64,000 bases of DNA from Paraphysomonas bandaiensis (GCA_965644295.1 CBFFRP010000335.1:1-64000), one strand, 5' to 3'. Counted from the stretch's first letter, positions 10,501-23,700 are shown. Made by a program: numbers and translations. The notes: generated by a model from the sequence alone, not told the origin.

Positions 10501-13500
10501 TCTGTAGATGGTGCACGTAAGGTTTCTTTGCGGCAGAGAGTATGTCGATTGGTGAGCGAAGCCTTGGTTGAAGGGTCTGCGCAACGTCTCGCCTCTGTAT
10601 TGTCCCTGCTGGAATATACATGTGGTTCCCCAGATGCACGGCGCGACGTCACATCGACCAGTGCATACGGATCTACTCCACTGGACTATACCATATTGGA
10701 CAGTGAAAAGGCTATTTTTAGATCAGCCACATTACGCATCTTGGCTCATCTCTCTGCGGTAGGTGGATGGGGAATATGTCATCACATTGTCACGAAAAAC
10801 AATTATGCTTGCATTCACTCATTGGTAGAATTCGTGAAAATGCAAAATACGGTGTGTAAAAACCGTGAACGATATAGTATCTCTGAATTCAGCAAAGTTT
10901 CGGATTCGTTCTCACATGGTTTGGCTTTAATTGCTCTAAGTAACTTGGTGCGCTGCGAATGCATCTCATATGACCTTTTGGAAGAGTGTGTTTCGGTGGC
11001 GCTTAAGACCCTACAAGGTAGCGATGATATACGTGTGATTCCCACAGCGGCCAGTCTTTTGTGCAATGTATTGGGTACTGTGCGACGGATTACAACTATA
11101 CAATCGGTAAATAAGAACATCGAGGATGTGGAGACATTTCGATCAGTGTCTGATTCTCGGAGCGGCACCACTCTTTCGTCGATTGTATTGAATCCAGAGG
11201 AATGTATAAAATTAGTTGAGGCCATTTGTATCGGTGTTGCTACTGACATGCATATTTTGTCTTCCGTACACAGTTTGTTGTCTTTTTTTCTTTCCTCGCC
11301 GTTGTCGCTGGATATATCCAGCGCATCTGAAATTCACTCTCAGGCGGAGTCATCTGGAGTATTGAGTGGTCGTAGATCAGATCCGTCTCTCTGGTTACTG
11401 GGTAATGAGTTTGGGATGCGATCTGAGGGCCTCCTTGATGGGGCTTTGGGGTTTATCGCAGGAGTTTTTAGGGCTGGCCTTGATTTTGAAGATGATACTC
11501 TGCTTTCATTTGGTAGTTCTACCAATCTTGCACAAAGCAGTCATCGTATTCGACACGCTATAGCTAGACTGATGTCATCCTCTACCTTGAGGGATATATG
11601 TGTTGCCATATGCAAACTTGTGCAGAGAACGGTAAGGTGGTGTTCTCTCTCTCTCTGATACCTGACCTTGTTCTAGGGATCTGGAGAAGTCTCTCCCGTC
11701 GGCGTACACGCAATATGTAAATGTTTAGATATGTATTTAGCGTATGATTTACGCTCCCCTTCCCCTCGAGTTGGGAGTGAGTTGTTGGAGTTTTCTTATA
11801 AGCACGGGCTACTTGGGATCGTCTCTCTCGCTTGCCTCCCCCAGGTATTTTAGTGCTAATGAAATAGTGTTTTTTTAATATTTCTGACGAAACGTATGCA
11901 GCATTTGGCTCTAGTAGAGGCGTGGTATCATGTCACCCATCCATGCCGCGGATCGCCACCTCCTGGTGCAGATTGTGGAACAGAAAGTCCGGGACTTGTG
12001 TGTTCTACTCTCGAGAGTGTTGTTAATATATATCGGTACCTTAGCTTTTGATATCTATGTTTTTTCTGATTTTTGGTTGATCAGCTCACTCCTGACATCA
12101 GTCAATATCGTATCTTCGACTAGGCAGGGTTCTGATAGTGACGTTGCTGCTGACAGCAAACACGTACAGTCATTCTATGATACCACCTACAGGTATGCAG
12201 TACGTTGTATATCTTGCTTGCAGTAGATTACATTTAGAGTCATGTAGGGCTCATATTATTAGGTGTCTTGTGGGGGCTTTAAGGTAATTTCTTTCTAAAC
12301 CTTGGACTGGAATGTTTGATTTTAGTTTGCTGCGTAGATCCTTCGGGGCTGTTTTATCAGTAAAAGTATTTGAGGACATTGTGTTTGTTTTGTCTGAACT
12401 GGTATTGACTTCGTCAAAGTTTCTACAACAGGTGGTTAATCAACTTCATATGGAATTCATCAAATAATTGTAGTGTGATATATAAAAGCAATGTTGCACG
12501 ATTTTTTTCTATGCATGACTATCCATTGTGCAGTTCTATGATTCCAAAGGTCTGGTGGTATTAGATCGACAAGACTGTTTTAGTACAGGACGCACATCTG
12601 GCCAAAAGAGCGATGATAATCACGCCAGTGCTACAGTATCTGGTCTGCAAATAGCATCACAGTTGGCCAGAAATTCAGAGAATTATTTCCCCCAACTCCT
12701 GGCGACTTTTACACCCTCCGTAATTGTGAATTTGCTGCTCACGGTAATGAGATCACTGTGTGGTTACCGTCACGTCACTGGCATTGCTTGCAGGATTCTG
12801 CTATAGTTCGAGCAAAAACATGCAATCTTGTAGGAAATATTTGCAGGTACCAGTGGCACCGTCATGCGTTCGGTTAATTTTGTGACTTGTGCGACAGACA
12901 TTCTGAAAGATTCTACCCGTCAATGCGAGCTGACGCCAGGGTTACCCATGGCGAGAATTCTATCCTTGAAAACATTATGTACCTTTGCATTGACGATGAT
13001 CCTACAACTCGAAAGTTTGCGTGTTTTGCTGGTATGTTTTATTGTCTCAACATGTAGTTCTTACATGTGTCTGTAATTATTGCATCATTGACCTGCCTAT
13101 ATTTACAGTTGGAAATGCGGCATTTCATAGCGATGCCCTGTACACGTACCTTGGACGAGGAGTACCGTTTCTATGTTCAAGCCTGAAAGACTCCGACGAG
13201 AAGACGCGAGCCAATGCTGCTGGAGCCCTCGGTAACTTTGTGAGAAATGGTGGACAGCTCTGTGATACTTTGTGTCGGGAGGAATGTCCAAAAATGCTGT
13301 TGCAAATTGCTGTATTTGATGACTCCATTTCAGCTAAGGTATGTACTCAGTGTGCACGTATGGCTTTAACAATGCCTGCATAGAGAATTGCCCTTTTCTC
13401 GATTGGAACGATGGCAGCCTATGAAACTTGCAGGTAATTCCAAGACTTATTACATTCGTCCTTAATTCAGCCGAATAATTGCACCAGACGGGCGTTACGG

Positions 13501-13671
13501 GAATGCACTCCATCGATCAGCGATATTGTGCGGTGGTACCGTAAACCCAACGAGGCACCTCACACTCTTGATGGTACAAGAAAAGTGATAATATCCACTG
13601 ATGATATTGCTTTGAAATATATTGCCAGAATACGGCAAAAATTGAAGCAGCCTCCAGACACACCATCCTGA
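7514..13671 (+). CDS. STK36: Fused/STK36-family protein kinase
   Basis: Thirteen exons close exactly (7514-7789, 7842-7938, 7997-11631, 11677-11844, 11902-12035, 12085-12192, 12326-12431, 12534-12743, 12794-12846, 12898-13031, 13109-13338, 13384-13433, 13488-13671; 1,794 aa). The N-terminal kinase domain has GEGSFGKV (11-18), Lys33, HRD (123-125) and DFG (143-145). [12 protein letters not shown] and a PPFYTNSIY segment are hallmarks of the Fused family. A highly charged Arg/Glu coiled coil follows (about residues 320-430). The long C-terminal part ends in ARM-like helical repeats, including [13 protein letters not shown] and [15 protein letters not shown], which match the end of animal STK36. 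In flagellates Fused kinases act in cilium central-pair assembly, and in plants in cytokinesis. It is longer than human STK36 (about 1,315 aa), mainly in the middle. The last acceptor (13487) was chosen over one at 13470 because only it keeps the frame open. Confidence 0.93.
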
Positions 13672-14820
13672 TAGCTTGGGCTCAATTCATCAGTTTTGAC
13701 GTTGGGCATTATGTATATAGGTCGAATAATCTTGTCCTACGTGCACATACCAATGCAACCTAGTATGTAGAATCTCTGTAACGTGCAATTTTATGTATTA
13801 GGTATCCAGCAATAATTTATGTTGTATATGGTATAGTTATTGTCATGATATATTGTACGAGTTGTATGTTAACCTGTAACAGCGAGAGGTTTACTATAAC
13901 CTGTTGGTAACATTGATTCATTTGCAATGGACTGTACCGAAGTACTGAAAGGATATAGTTGAGGGCATAAGAAAATTAGCTAAGTGTATTGGGAGTAATT
14001 CCTAGATATGATGTAGTATTGGTGTATTTATCATTGAATATGTAAGTGTTATACATAGAATGCCTCAATGACTACTATATTTATGTGTATTGATGATATA
14101 TATTACCATCTTTCTTTGTACTAGTTTTATAGATTATTGTCAATTTTGATGCCACTAGGGGAGATGAAGCCTCACATTGGTGACTTTATATTCCCTTTCC
14201 ATGTGCATAAGTGATAGTGGATAGCAAATAGCACTTATCACTGTTGGAAATTGCTGATTTTAAGCTAGATCACAGAGAGAATTTGTCGTAAGTCTAGATA
14301 GATTTATTAATATCGTTTGCACGAAGTTGTGATAACCAACACTAACTCATTTTAATCCACGCATAATATCCTACATGTGCGAACCTCTCGTTACTGAACA
14401 TATCTTGAAAGATCAAACTATATCAGTTTCTCAATATCATCACAGCATTTGTACATCACTATATTTCACTGTATTCTCGTACATTATCTTCAAGTGACAT
14501 ACTGAATTTACTAGAATAAGATCCATATTCTAATAATCACTTTTATACTTCTTGCAACACTTAACTGTAACTGACTACTCCCTAAAAAGCTGTCATAGAC
14601 TAATGTCTAATTATCCGTAACTACCTACTTTCTCATTCCTCATATCTACTCTTTCGAGAAACAGCATCCCAATCAAAAGGACCTAGTGTTCTGCTTACAA
14701 AAATAGCTTTATAGCTATGTAGAAACCCTTCGCATTCTATTTTCTAATATCTACTTCAATCTTCAATGTCACCCCACGGAATACATACGTATACTATGTG
14801 TACTATCATATATTGAAAGT
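13672..14820. other. AT-rich 3' spacer with no gene seen
   Basis: About 1.15 kb after the Fused-type gene with dense stops in all frames, runs of A/T and no recognisable repeat. A 14-bp inverted match (CGAGAGGTT near 13885 and AACCTCTCG near 14383) is too short to call an element. It probably holds the 3' UTR. Confidence 0.5.
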
Positions 14821-15945
14821 TTTATTTTTAGCAATAGGCGTTAAAAACCTGCACCAACTTAGTTGCTAGATGAATGCTAGACAAACTAGTTAGACCTTTT
14901 CCTGTAACTAATCAGCACACACACTTTTTATCCTACTATTTATCCTACGGAAGCTGGTTGTGCGTCGCCGCAAGCACCAAAGTGCGACCACTTCCGCTCT
15001 GAGTTCTTAAGGTGAACATCCCGGATGCTTGACTTCAGCAGGCATCGCCCAATACCCCGGTTACCCTTCAGGTGGGCCCATTCCCGGATGCCTGTTTATT
15101 CGTCAGGGCCCAAAGACGTCTACAAGTGACACTTATTGGTGTCCCTTCTTGTGTACCACGCAAGCATTCGGCTATGAGTGGGAAGAAGAATATCTGCTGA
15201 CTATGTTTGCGGCTCAAGTTGGTTTCTCAGAGAGAATCTCTCCTGTACATAACCCCCAGAACATCACGAAAAGGTGCGAGCCCGACTTTGTTGAGGGTGT
15301 ATACTATCATAATATTTCAAGGGTTACCATAAACAACATCCCTTGAACGATGTCGGACTTGCACCTTTTCGTGATGTTCTGGGTGATAAGTACCGGAGAT
15401 ATTTCTCCGGGAAACGAAACTAACGTGAGCCGCATATATAATCAGCAGATATTGTTCTGCCCACTCATGACCAGGGACACAAATAAGTGTCGCTTATGTA
15501 GATGTCTTGGGGCCCTGATGCCTTGACAAATAAACAGGTATATTGGGCTGCCTACTGAAGTCAAGCATTCGGGTTTGTTCACCTTTAGGACAGAGAGAGC
15601 GAAAGTGGTTGCACCTTGGTGCTTGTGTAGACGTCTTCGAGTCTTAACGAATAAACAGGCATCCGGGGTATTGGACTGCCTGCTGCTGAAGTCAAGCATC
15701 GGTGCTGTTCACCTTAAGGACTTGAAAATCCTGAAGTCAGCAGATGTCAGGTTATCAACAATTTGCTTGGAGTGATAGAGCGAAAGTGGTTGCACCTTTG
15801 CAATTTGCAATGCAAAAGCAATTGCGGTGAGAAGTGAGGCATAAGCACCTTTCGTAGCGTTAAATAATGGAATATCAGAGTTAAGCACTGACTCTTAAAT
15901 GCTATTGCTATATTGCTAATAATAAGACATTCACTACTATACATT
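14821..15945. mobile_element. Fold-back element, complete copy (long inverted repeat about 1.1 kb)
   Basis: Nearly the whole element is two inverted arms of about 500-600 bp meeting at a centre near 15320-15345. Blocks in the left arm recur inverted in the right: AGCAATAGGCGT near 14830 versus its complement at about 15915; the CTTCCGCT-type module at 14947-14998 versus copies at 15597 and 15780; GACTTCAGCAGGCA at 15030; TGCCTGTTTATTCGTCA at 15088; AATATCTGCTGACTATG at 15188; and CACGAAAAGGTGCGAG at 15266 versus the inverted copy at 15360-15385. The right arm carries two partial copies of the outer module, so it is rearranged. No protein-like frame of significance exists. Related arms occur at 28.5, 28.9-29.8, 40.8, 47.2-48.1, 58.5 and 60.6-62.4 kb, which defines a repeat family. 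The transposase source is unknown. Confidence 0.8.
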
Positions 15946-16262
15946 CTAGATAGAGTAGGCTTTCAACATGATGAGACTAAAGACTAAATAACAATTTAAT
16001 CTAGGGTAAGAAGTATTGTCCTTTGTCCAAATTTTAAAGATCAGGCTTTATAGCCTCCTTATAGCCGTGGTTAAATAGAACTAGAAAATGACTTAGATTA
16101 GCTAACTACGATTGGCTATAGCCGAATATACACAGCTCTAATACTTTTGTAGTACGCCTAAATAACCGAAAAAACAAACGTAGTTCAATACTCAACAGAC
16201 GTTTTCCTTCGCCCAGGAGTGGGATGCAAATATTAGTGCTGTCAAAACAGTTGTTCTAGTCA
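15946..16262. other. 3' spacer with a short dispersed repeat
   Basis: No gene is seen. The segment around 16001-16037 (TCTAGGG...AAGAAGTATTGTCC) is similar to one at about 41857-41896, in both cases near fold-back sequence. It may be a further repeat family or a piece of the fold-back family interior. Confidence 0.4.
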
Positions 16263-16968
16263 TCACGACGTACGGCGAAGCTTTTCAAAAAAGTAATCTG
16301 CCTGCCTTTCTGGTCCCAAGACATCACAGCACACTATCATTCCAGCCTCAGCCATCTTGAGAGGGATTATGGAACCGAATTTCTCCATCATTCCCTCCCG
16401 AACCTTATGGGAAATATTGCTATCGATGGTAGTAAGAGCGCCTTCAATTCCCATAGAGTTAAGACATTCTAACAGTGTTTCAAACTTCTCAGCAAATTCT
16501 GGCCCCTTACCATGTCTGATTAGGGTTAATTTATCAATTTCAAGTATTTCCATGCGAAGAACGACATATAATCGCTTTTGAAACGCTTTCGTCACAGTGG
16601 CTCTCATTCCCATTTCTGCAATAGCTTCGGGTATTTTCGTCATAAGATTCTCAGATAGCCTATTCATTTATCAACAAATTAATGGATGTACAGAGCCCTC
16701 ATACTTATTCACGAGGGCATCGTCGGATACCAAAGAGTTCGCAGCTGAAGCGGCAGCTTTGCCAAATATTCCAACGCTATGAGCATGTGTTACCCTTCCT
16801 AGCACAAAACCCAACGACATCAACCTACCCGGCCTTCTCTTTCACTTTGTTCTTAATGGCGTCGTCTTTATTAAGGAGTTCAATGTTAACGTAGAAGTGG
16901 TGCGGCTCCACCACATCCTGGCTCTCTGCGCATTCAGACTTGCCCACTGAAGATTGGGTATCACACAT
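16263..16968 (-). CDS. Conserved-looking protein of unknown function (202 aa)
   Basis: Three exons join in phase (16968-16829, 16776-16705, 16659-16263; 609 nt including stop; introns 52 and 45 bp), which supports a real gene. The short N-terminal part has FYVNIELLNKDDAIKNKVKEKAG, split below: an acidic start, then a Lys-rich helix and a small-residue helix rich in Ala/Ser (about 48-65). Next comes a helical region with ENLMTKIPEAIAEMG, KLTLIRHGKGPEFAEKFETL and a C-terminal EAGMIVCCDVLGPE stretch. There is no convincing signal peptide, membrane span or catalytic motif. I do not recognise the family. It is head-to-head with VPS13 across a 775-bp spacer that holds the (ATGT)n array. Confidence 0.7.
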
Positions 16969-17074
16969 TTCCTTTCAGTAAAAGAGTTAATGAGATATAC
17001 ACACTAGAAGATCACAATATATATAACACTTCGCTCCATCAGCAGGTACGTATGTAGGTAGGTTCTCTCGGTAC

Positions 17075-17414
17075 GTATGTATGTATGTATGTATGTATGT
17101 ATGTATGTATGTATGTATGTATGTATGTATGTATGTATGTATGTATGTATGTATGTATGTATGTATGTATGTATGTATGTATGTATGTATGTATGTATGT
17201 ATGTATGTATGTATGTATGTATGTATGTATGTATGTATGTATGTATGTATGTATGTATGTATGTATGTATGTATGTATGTATGTATGTATGTATGTATGT
17301 ATGTATGTATGTATGTATGTATGTATGTATGTATGTATGTATGTATGTATGTATGTATGTATGTATGTATGTATGTATGTATGTATGTATGTATGTATGT
17401 ATATGTATGTATGT
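17075..17414. repeat. (ATGT)n microsatellite, about 340 bp
   Basis: An almost perfect tetranucleotide array of about 85 units, with one slip near 17400. Because 4 and 3 are coprime, the repeat is open in every frame on both strands, so the long CMYV/YIHT frames here are artefacts. It lies between the divergent starts of the 202-aa gene (16968) and VPS13 (17744). Confidence 0.97.
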
Positions 17415-17743
17415 AAAGATACGTAGGAATTCCTACTCTGTAGTCTTACGTACATGTATTGTACATATCTATATGTAAGTGGGTACGATGTGTACCTGAG
17501 GATGGGTAGTGTACGTCAATTTAGGGAATACTGCAGAAATATGTTCCATCGAACCGAAGTGGGAAGATATTTCATGCACACGGATGTGATGCATGTACGG
17601 TGTATGCTGGTAGAATATCCCCCAGCGGCAGAATATCATGTCCAGATGTGTTCTGATGAAGCACTGCAATCGCAATTGTTGAAGTAGTCATTATATTATA
17701 CCACAGTCATTATTTTCACATGCTTTAAGAGTCAAAGTTGATA

Positions 17744-20700
17744 ATGGCGAAACATTTATTGTCGAATGTATTGACCAGTGTACTGGGCGAGTTTGTGGAA
17801 GACTTTAAGCCCGAGAACTTAAAGCTTGGAGTATGGAATGGCAATATAGCCTTAAGGAGAGTGAGACTGAATCGCGAAGGAATTAATAAACTAAACCTTC
17901 CAGTTGAGTTTGCAAGTGGTTTCATAGATACGTTAGAAATACACATTCCATGGACCTCTCTGGAGAGTCGTCCGGTACAGATTCTCATCAATGGAGTCTA
18001 TTTAATGGTTAAACCGCTTGACTTAACGACCATCAGCTCCGAAAAGGCAATTGAGCAGGCTCGTACTGCAAAACGAGGTGTGTTGGAAAGAGCAGAAAGA
18101 AATATTGAATTAGTTGCTCAACTAACGGAATCTGCTGGCGAGCCCCAAAAAAAATCCTCCTATTTCAAGAGCCTAACCACTAAAATTATCGATAACTTGG
18201 AAGTGGAAGTGAAAAATGTACACATTCGTTATGAAGATAATTTTTCGATCCCTGGAACAGTGTGTGCCACCGGCCTCACATTAGAATCATTTGTTATCAC
18301 CACCACTGACAAGGACTGGCAGCCTAGCTTTGTTACAAGAAAGTCCTCTGAGGTGGTACACAAGTTGTCATCAATTAATAACACGGCTATCTATTGGAAC
18401 ACGTCATGTAATTCACTTGGTGAAATGGGGGCCGATGAATGGGTAGAGTCGATGAGGCGTTACGTTGAAGCTCCGAAGTCTGAACGACCGCGAATGGAGT
18501 ATATCGTTCCTCCTGGAAACCATTTGTCTATGCGAATTACCCACAACGATTCCCCAAAAGCTACACCAAAATTGTCTGTTGCCATTGATGGTGGGTTGTC
18601 GGTAAAACTAGATAAAATGCAGTATGTGCAAGCATTTAATGCTGTCACCAGCATGAAAAACACACAAGAATGGCTTTCTTTAACTGTCCACAGACCAACT
18701 GTGTCCGCATCGAGGAATGCTAGGGAGTGGTGGCGCTATGCTTTGATACTTGTGACCAAGAATCCTAATATCATGACTGATAATGTTGGTTTATGTAACT
18801 CAATTTTCCATGTGTTCCTATTTGCATTGTATGTCGTGTCAATATTCACATAACACGTTAATTGGTCCTAATTTATATTTTATAGATGGAAGTGGCCATG
18901 TTATGCTGTCGTGAAAGGAAGCGCTACATGAATCTTCTACGCGAATCTAAAGGCAGCGACTCCAAGAAACCTTCCTCCTCACGTGAATCAGAGATAGCGA
19001 ATATCGAGGCCTTGTTGCCAACTCATACGTTGGTTGTGTTTCGCCAGCTTGTTATGACGGAACATATTCTTCAAACTGTTAAGGCAAAGGAAAATCCCGT
19101 CACTGTACCAGCAAAGGTGAAAGGCTGGCTAGAAAGTTTCTTTGATGGCAAGAAGGGAGCCAAACACAAAGATGCATCTGCTAATCCAACTTCTGAGAAT
19201 GCTGTTCCAGAGCCGCAGGATATGACACTGTCACAGATACAGGATAATATCCAAAATGTAGTAAACACAGACAAAACTGTGTCTGCGTTTACAGCTGATT
19301 TGACATTGTGTAATGTTGTTAATGTGTCGATATCATCCCATGGCGAGACCATCGCATCGATGGGTTTAAATTTATCTTTTGCAGCGGCGAAAAGAGAAGA
19401 TTCCTTTGATGCTTCTATGATAATCAGCAAATTTCTCATGACTGACGAGCTGTCTCCTAATCCAGTAGTACCTAGCATTGTTGACGTTCAACCACCTCAG
19501 GAGGGCGACGGTGCTGAAGAAGCTCTCATTCCTGAATTATTAACTGTCGAAAAACCGTTTTGTGGGTTCAGTGTCAATAGCTCGGAGGGGAAAAGTGTGG
19601 TAAAGTTTTTAGCTCTTCCACTAGAACTCTGCTTCAATAAAATATGTATTCGGAGGCTTCTTGACGTGTTTAGCGCTCCCAAGAAGGTTGTTCCTATTCG
19701 TCCAAGCATACCAAATAAGAACTATCACGATTCTTCGAATGTTTCTCGAAGAGCACTAAAACATTCCCAGCATCTTCACAGTGGTAAATCTAATGTCAGC
19801 GACGAGATTGATAGGAGTAAAGAAATTCATCACGCATACTCACAAGGAGTGGAAATATATGTTGATATCAACGGTCCTAAAGTTCTGATCCCGGAGGATT
19901 TCGGACATGATATGGGACTTCTAGTTCTAGATACTGGCCGCTTGTCTGTACGGGGCAACGTCAGTCCAAAAGGTGTAATGAATTGGGAGATTAAGGTGCG
20001 TGACATTCACTCGTGGATGCCGCGCTCTGTCGATGCGAGATTTCAGTCTGCAGATTCGTTTTTGATTCAGCCATTTGAGTTGTCAGTTAATGCTCAGAAT
20101 GAAAATAAAACAGTGGCAAATATGACTGTGGACGCATCACTCGGCCCGACTGTGAAATCTGATATAACACCCATCGTCCTGGCCAGGCTTCTACACATAT
20201 CTGAAGAGTTGTCATTTGCTTTGAAACCTCCAGATCGGGCTGGAAAAGAAGATCTCGATGAAGTGGATAAAGTGAATTATTCGTCAAATCGAAACCGTTT
20301 GAACACCAGTGGAGCGAAAAAGGTTAACAGTGCTGTGGAACCTGGAGTCCGTATCATGCTTGTGTCACTGAAAATCGGAGAGATTTCCATCTGTATGCAT
20401 TCTGATTCAACTCATTCGTTGATATTCTCCGTATCCAATATGGCCTCCTGTGTGGGCGTTCGTTCATGCGATATGGAGGCTACTGTATCTCTTGAAGGTT
20501 TGGGACTTCAACGCTCCGTGCAGAATCAGCAAAGCCACATCATAAAATCTAACGATGACAAGGACTTCTTATCAGTAATTTACACTCAAGTTAATCACAT
20601 TGACTCGCCGTTGGAGTATGAACTCTCTAAAACTATTAACGTAAATTTTGGACGTCTGGGTATTTTTGTCGACAGCCACTCGTTACTGCATATGAGGCCG

Positions 20701-23700
20701 TTTTGTGAAGTATTGATGGGAAAACAGATGGTTCAATATCAATCAGCAGATTCCAGATCGCGTAGTTTGAAATCATCTGGTGATCAGACGCTACGGTCAA
20801 ACAATGATTCTTCGAACTCAATGTCAAGAGTTTTATCACGTAAACCGTCTGAAGTGTCTACAAAAGGTGATAAGTCTGTACCGGGCGAAAAAAAGACGAA
20901 TAAAAGATCACCTGTTCCAGTTGCTTTATCTACTGCCCCTCCCGATGGCTTAAGCTTGGATTTGAAGATGAAAGGTCTCTCAGTTAGCTTTTTGAGAGCA
21001 GTTGAAGGTGCCAGCGATCATGGTTGCGAGGAATCGAATATTTCATTACCGATAGAAGTTTCAGAGGTCGTTTTGCTTGAAGATATAGCGTCTCTGCACA
21101 TTGATGGGTTTTATGTTGGATTGAAAGCATCACCGAATAAAATTAATGCTGACATAACACTTCAGTCCATCAGTGCAAAAGATATCCGCGAAAGTAGCGC
21201 GGAATTTGCTTACCGCTATATGCTTTGTCCAGTGTCATACTCCCCCGTATCTGGTGATACCGTCAGTGACCAAAATAAGAGTGACAAGGATAGTATATGC
21301 GGGCAGGATAATCCCAAGCAGTTGAGTGTTTCCTTCTGGAAAGACAATGTGGAGGACGTAACTGATATAGATGTACTTGTACGAGATATTACCGCTTTTG
21401 TTTCACTTGATGCAATGTTAGACCTCGCGTCAGTTGCTCAGTCCTGTGTTGAGTCCGCCTTATCTCTCATGGAACCGATTGCTGATGATCCCCACCTAGA
21501 TGACATGAACGCAACGAAGTGTGTGAACGAGGTGAATCAATCGGAGTGCTATGAGCGCGGTACTTCGCCTTCGCAATCGGAGATCCGCATCAACGCTCGT
21601 GTTCAAATAATTAGCCCTCAGCTCATATTTCTCGAAGATCCATTGAATAAGTTCACCAGAGCTTTAGTGTGTCGTATAACGTGCAACACAGAGTACCGTA
21701 AGGCACCGGACAGTTGTGGCAGTAGTGTTGACCACGTGCTGCTTTCAGTAGACGAAAATGAAATATTTATCGTTCCCAGCTTGATAAACTGGACTCCTAA
21801 TCAAATAATGCGCTCCACTGGACTGGAGTTGTCTGTAACTAAAACTGACGAACGACTGAAAGTTCACTTAGATGTTGATGATTACGTGACCAATATATCG
21901 TTAAGTGATATCTCCCTTGCTCAAGCAGTTTTGATGCGTGCTACATTGGTTGACAAGCCCCCTCAGGCCCAGCAGACAGACAGTGTGTCTTCTCAAGGAA
22001 AGAACGAATTAAAATCGAATAACAACTCTGGGTTGCCGAGCTCATTGAGTGTGCACGTGGACGTAAAGCATATAGCTGTATCTTTGGTAAATAATTTAGA
22101 TACTGCGATAATCCCATTGTTCAGATTAGGTATTGAGTGCATTGAGTTCGAAACTAATGGACGTATGAGTGATATAAGTGGCTCTGGTTCAGCAAGTTTT
22201 CAAGCAAAATACTATAACAGGAGCATTCATGCGTGGGAACCCATTGTTGAACAATGGACACCTTCCTTTGCAATATGTGTAAGTGAAAAGGAAATGCGAT
22301 TCAATTTGAGTGCTGATAAATCGCTGCAATGCAATATAACGAGTTCATTGCTCAGCATAGTTGCGGACACAGGCAACTTAATATCTGAGGGTTCTGTCTC
22401 TAACAACAGTCGAATAGAGTCTCGGTCTTTGGTAATCAGAAATTGTTTGGAGGTTCCTGTGTCGTTGTACGACAGTGCTACGAACTCATCTATTTTTCAG
22501 CGTGCTTTAGGTTCGAACGAAGTTGGTGTGTTAAGTTTGTCCGAAGACAATATACCTTCTGAGGATGTAGTGGCTGTGATGCCGAAGGGAGTATTTCCTG
22601 ATAACCTAGATATCTGTTTCGAACACACGAAATGGGAAAATGTTGATTGTGTGAAGTCATTGCCGTTGGGATCTATTTCAATACATATTCGCTCGTTGAG
22701 AGGAGAGAGTAGAAAAAATATGATGCTCTATTGGGACTGCAGTGAGCGAACATTTGATGGACAAAGGGTTATATCCCTTCGGTCTTCGGTCTATATTAAG
22801 AATTCGCATTCGTATGCCATTCAGTTAAAAACAGATGATGGTACTGTCTTTGGTCCTATAAATTCGGGATCTATGGGGTGCGTTCCGTTGTCGTGTGTAT
22901 CTTCAACAGAATCAGTGTTCTTACGACCCGTCAACGATTGCAGCTATAAATGGAGTGAGCCGATCAAATGTGAGCTGTCATCTAGCTGTCCACGTACAGA
23001 TAAAATAGTTACGAGCAATCCAAGTGATTCAAACAAAGCTTCATTAGCTCCAGTAGTTTTCAGTGGACGTGTCTTATGTCCTGAAGACTCGGTATGTATT
23101 GAAATCAGTCCACTCATCGTGATCATAAATACCCTTTTATCCTCATTGGAATATAAATTTTCCTATTCATTATCTCATAAACATTCACCGTCTAATGACA
23201 TTGAATATGGCCGTTTAGCTCCCGGATCCAGTGCCAAAATACGATCTGTCGTATTTCCAAGCGACAAAATAACTTTATCGTTCCATCTTGCCCCATATGG
23301 TTGGAGTGATGGACAGCTTATTGCACCGTCTTCGTCATATCAATCTCCTAAATATAACCTTAAGGTGCCGCTCAGGGGATCTCATGAAGCCCCTGATTTA
23401 TTACTACGTGTTAGTGTTGAGCGTGATCCAACAAGCAGAAACCCCACCAAGATATATATTTATAGTAAAGAGCTAGTAATTGATCGCACTGGTCTTGGCG
23501 TTGCAGTGAAAGCTTCCGGAATGGATAAAATATTTTCTCATGGGCACCATGTGCGATCGACCGGAACACGAGATACAACTATTTGTAGTGATAATTCTTC
23601 ACTGATGAAAGCTGGGAAGGTAGAAGACTGTGCATCAGCAGTCGACTTACGCGCCTTTGAAGTTCACAGTCGTCGGAAATACAATGTTTCGTCCCTCACA

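Noticed and set aside
10100-10639. 179-codon minus-strand frame
   Set aside because: It lies entirely inside the large third exon of the Fused-type gene on the opposite strand. Codon shadow, no recognisable domain.
13875-14395. Possible TIR pair CGAGAGGTT / AACCTCTCG
   Set aside because: Only about 14 bp match, with no similarity further inward and no second copy in the window.
15029-15346. 105-codon frame in the fold-back arm
   Set aside because: Equivalent arms at other loci do not keep the frame open, so it is not a conserved protein.
17075-17478. Long open frames of CMYV and YIHT repeats on both strands
   Set aside because: They are the trivial translation of a tetranucleotide array, which has no stop in any frame. 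The same holds for 50521-51864.
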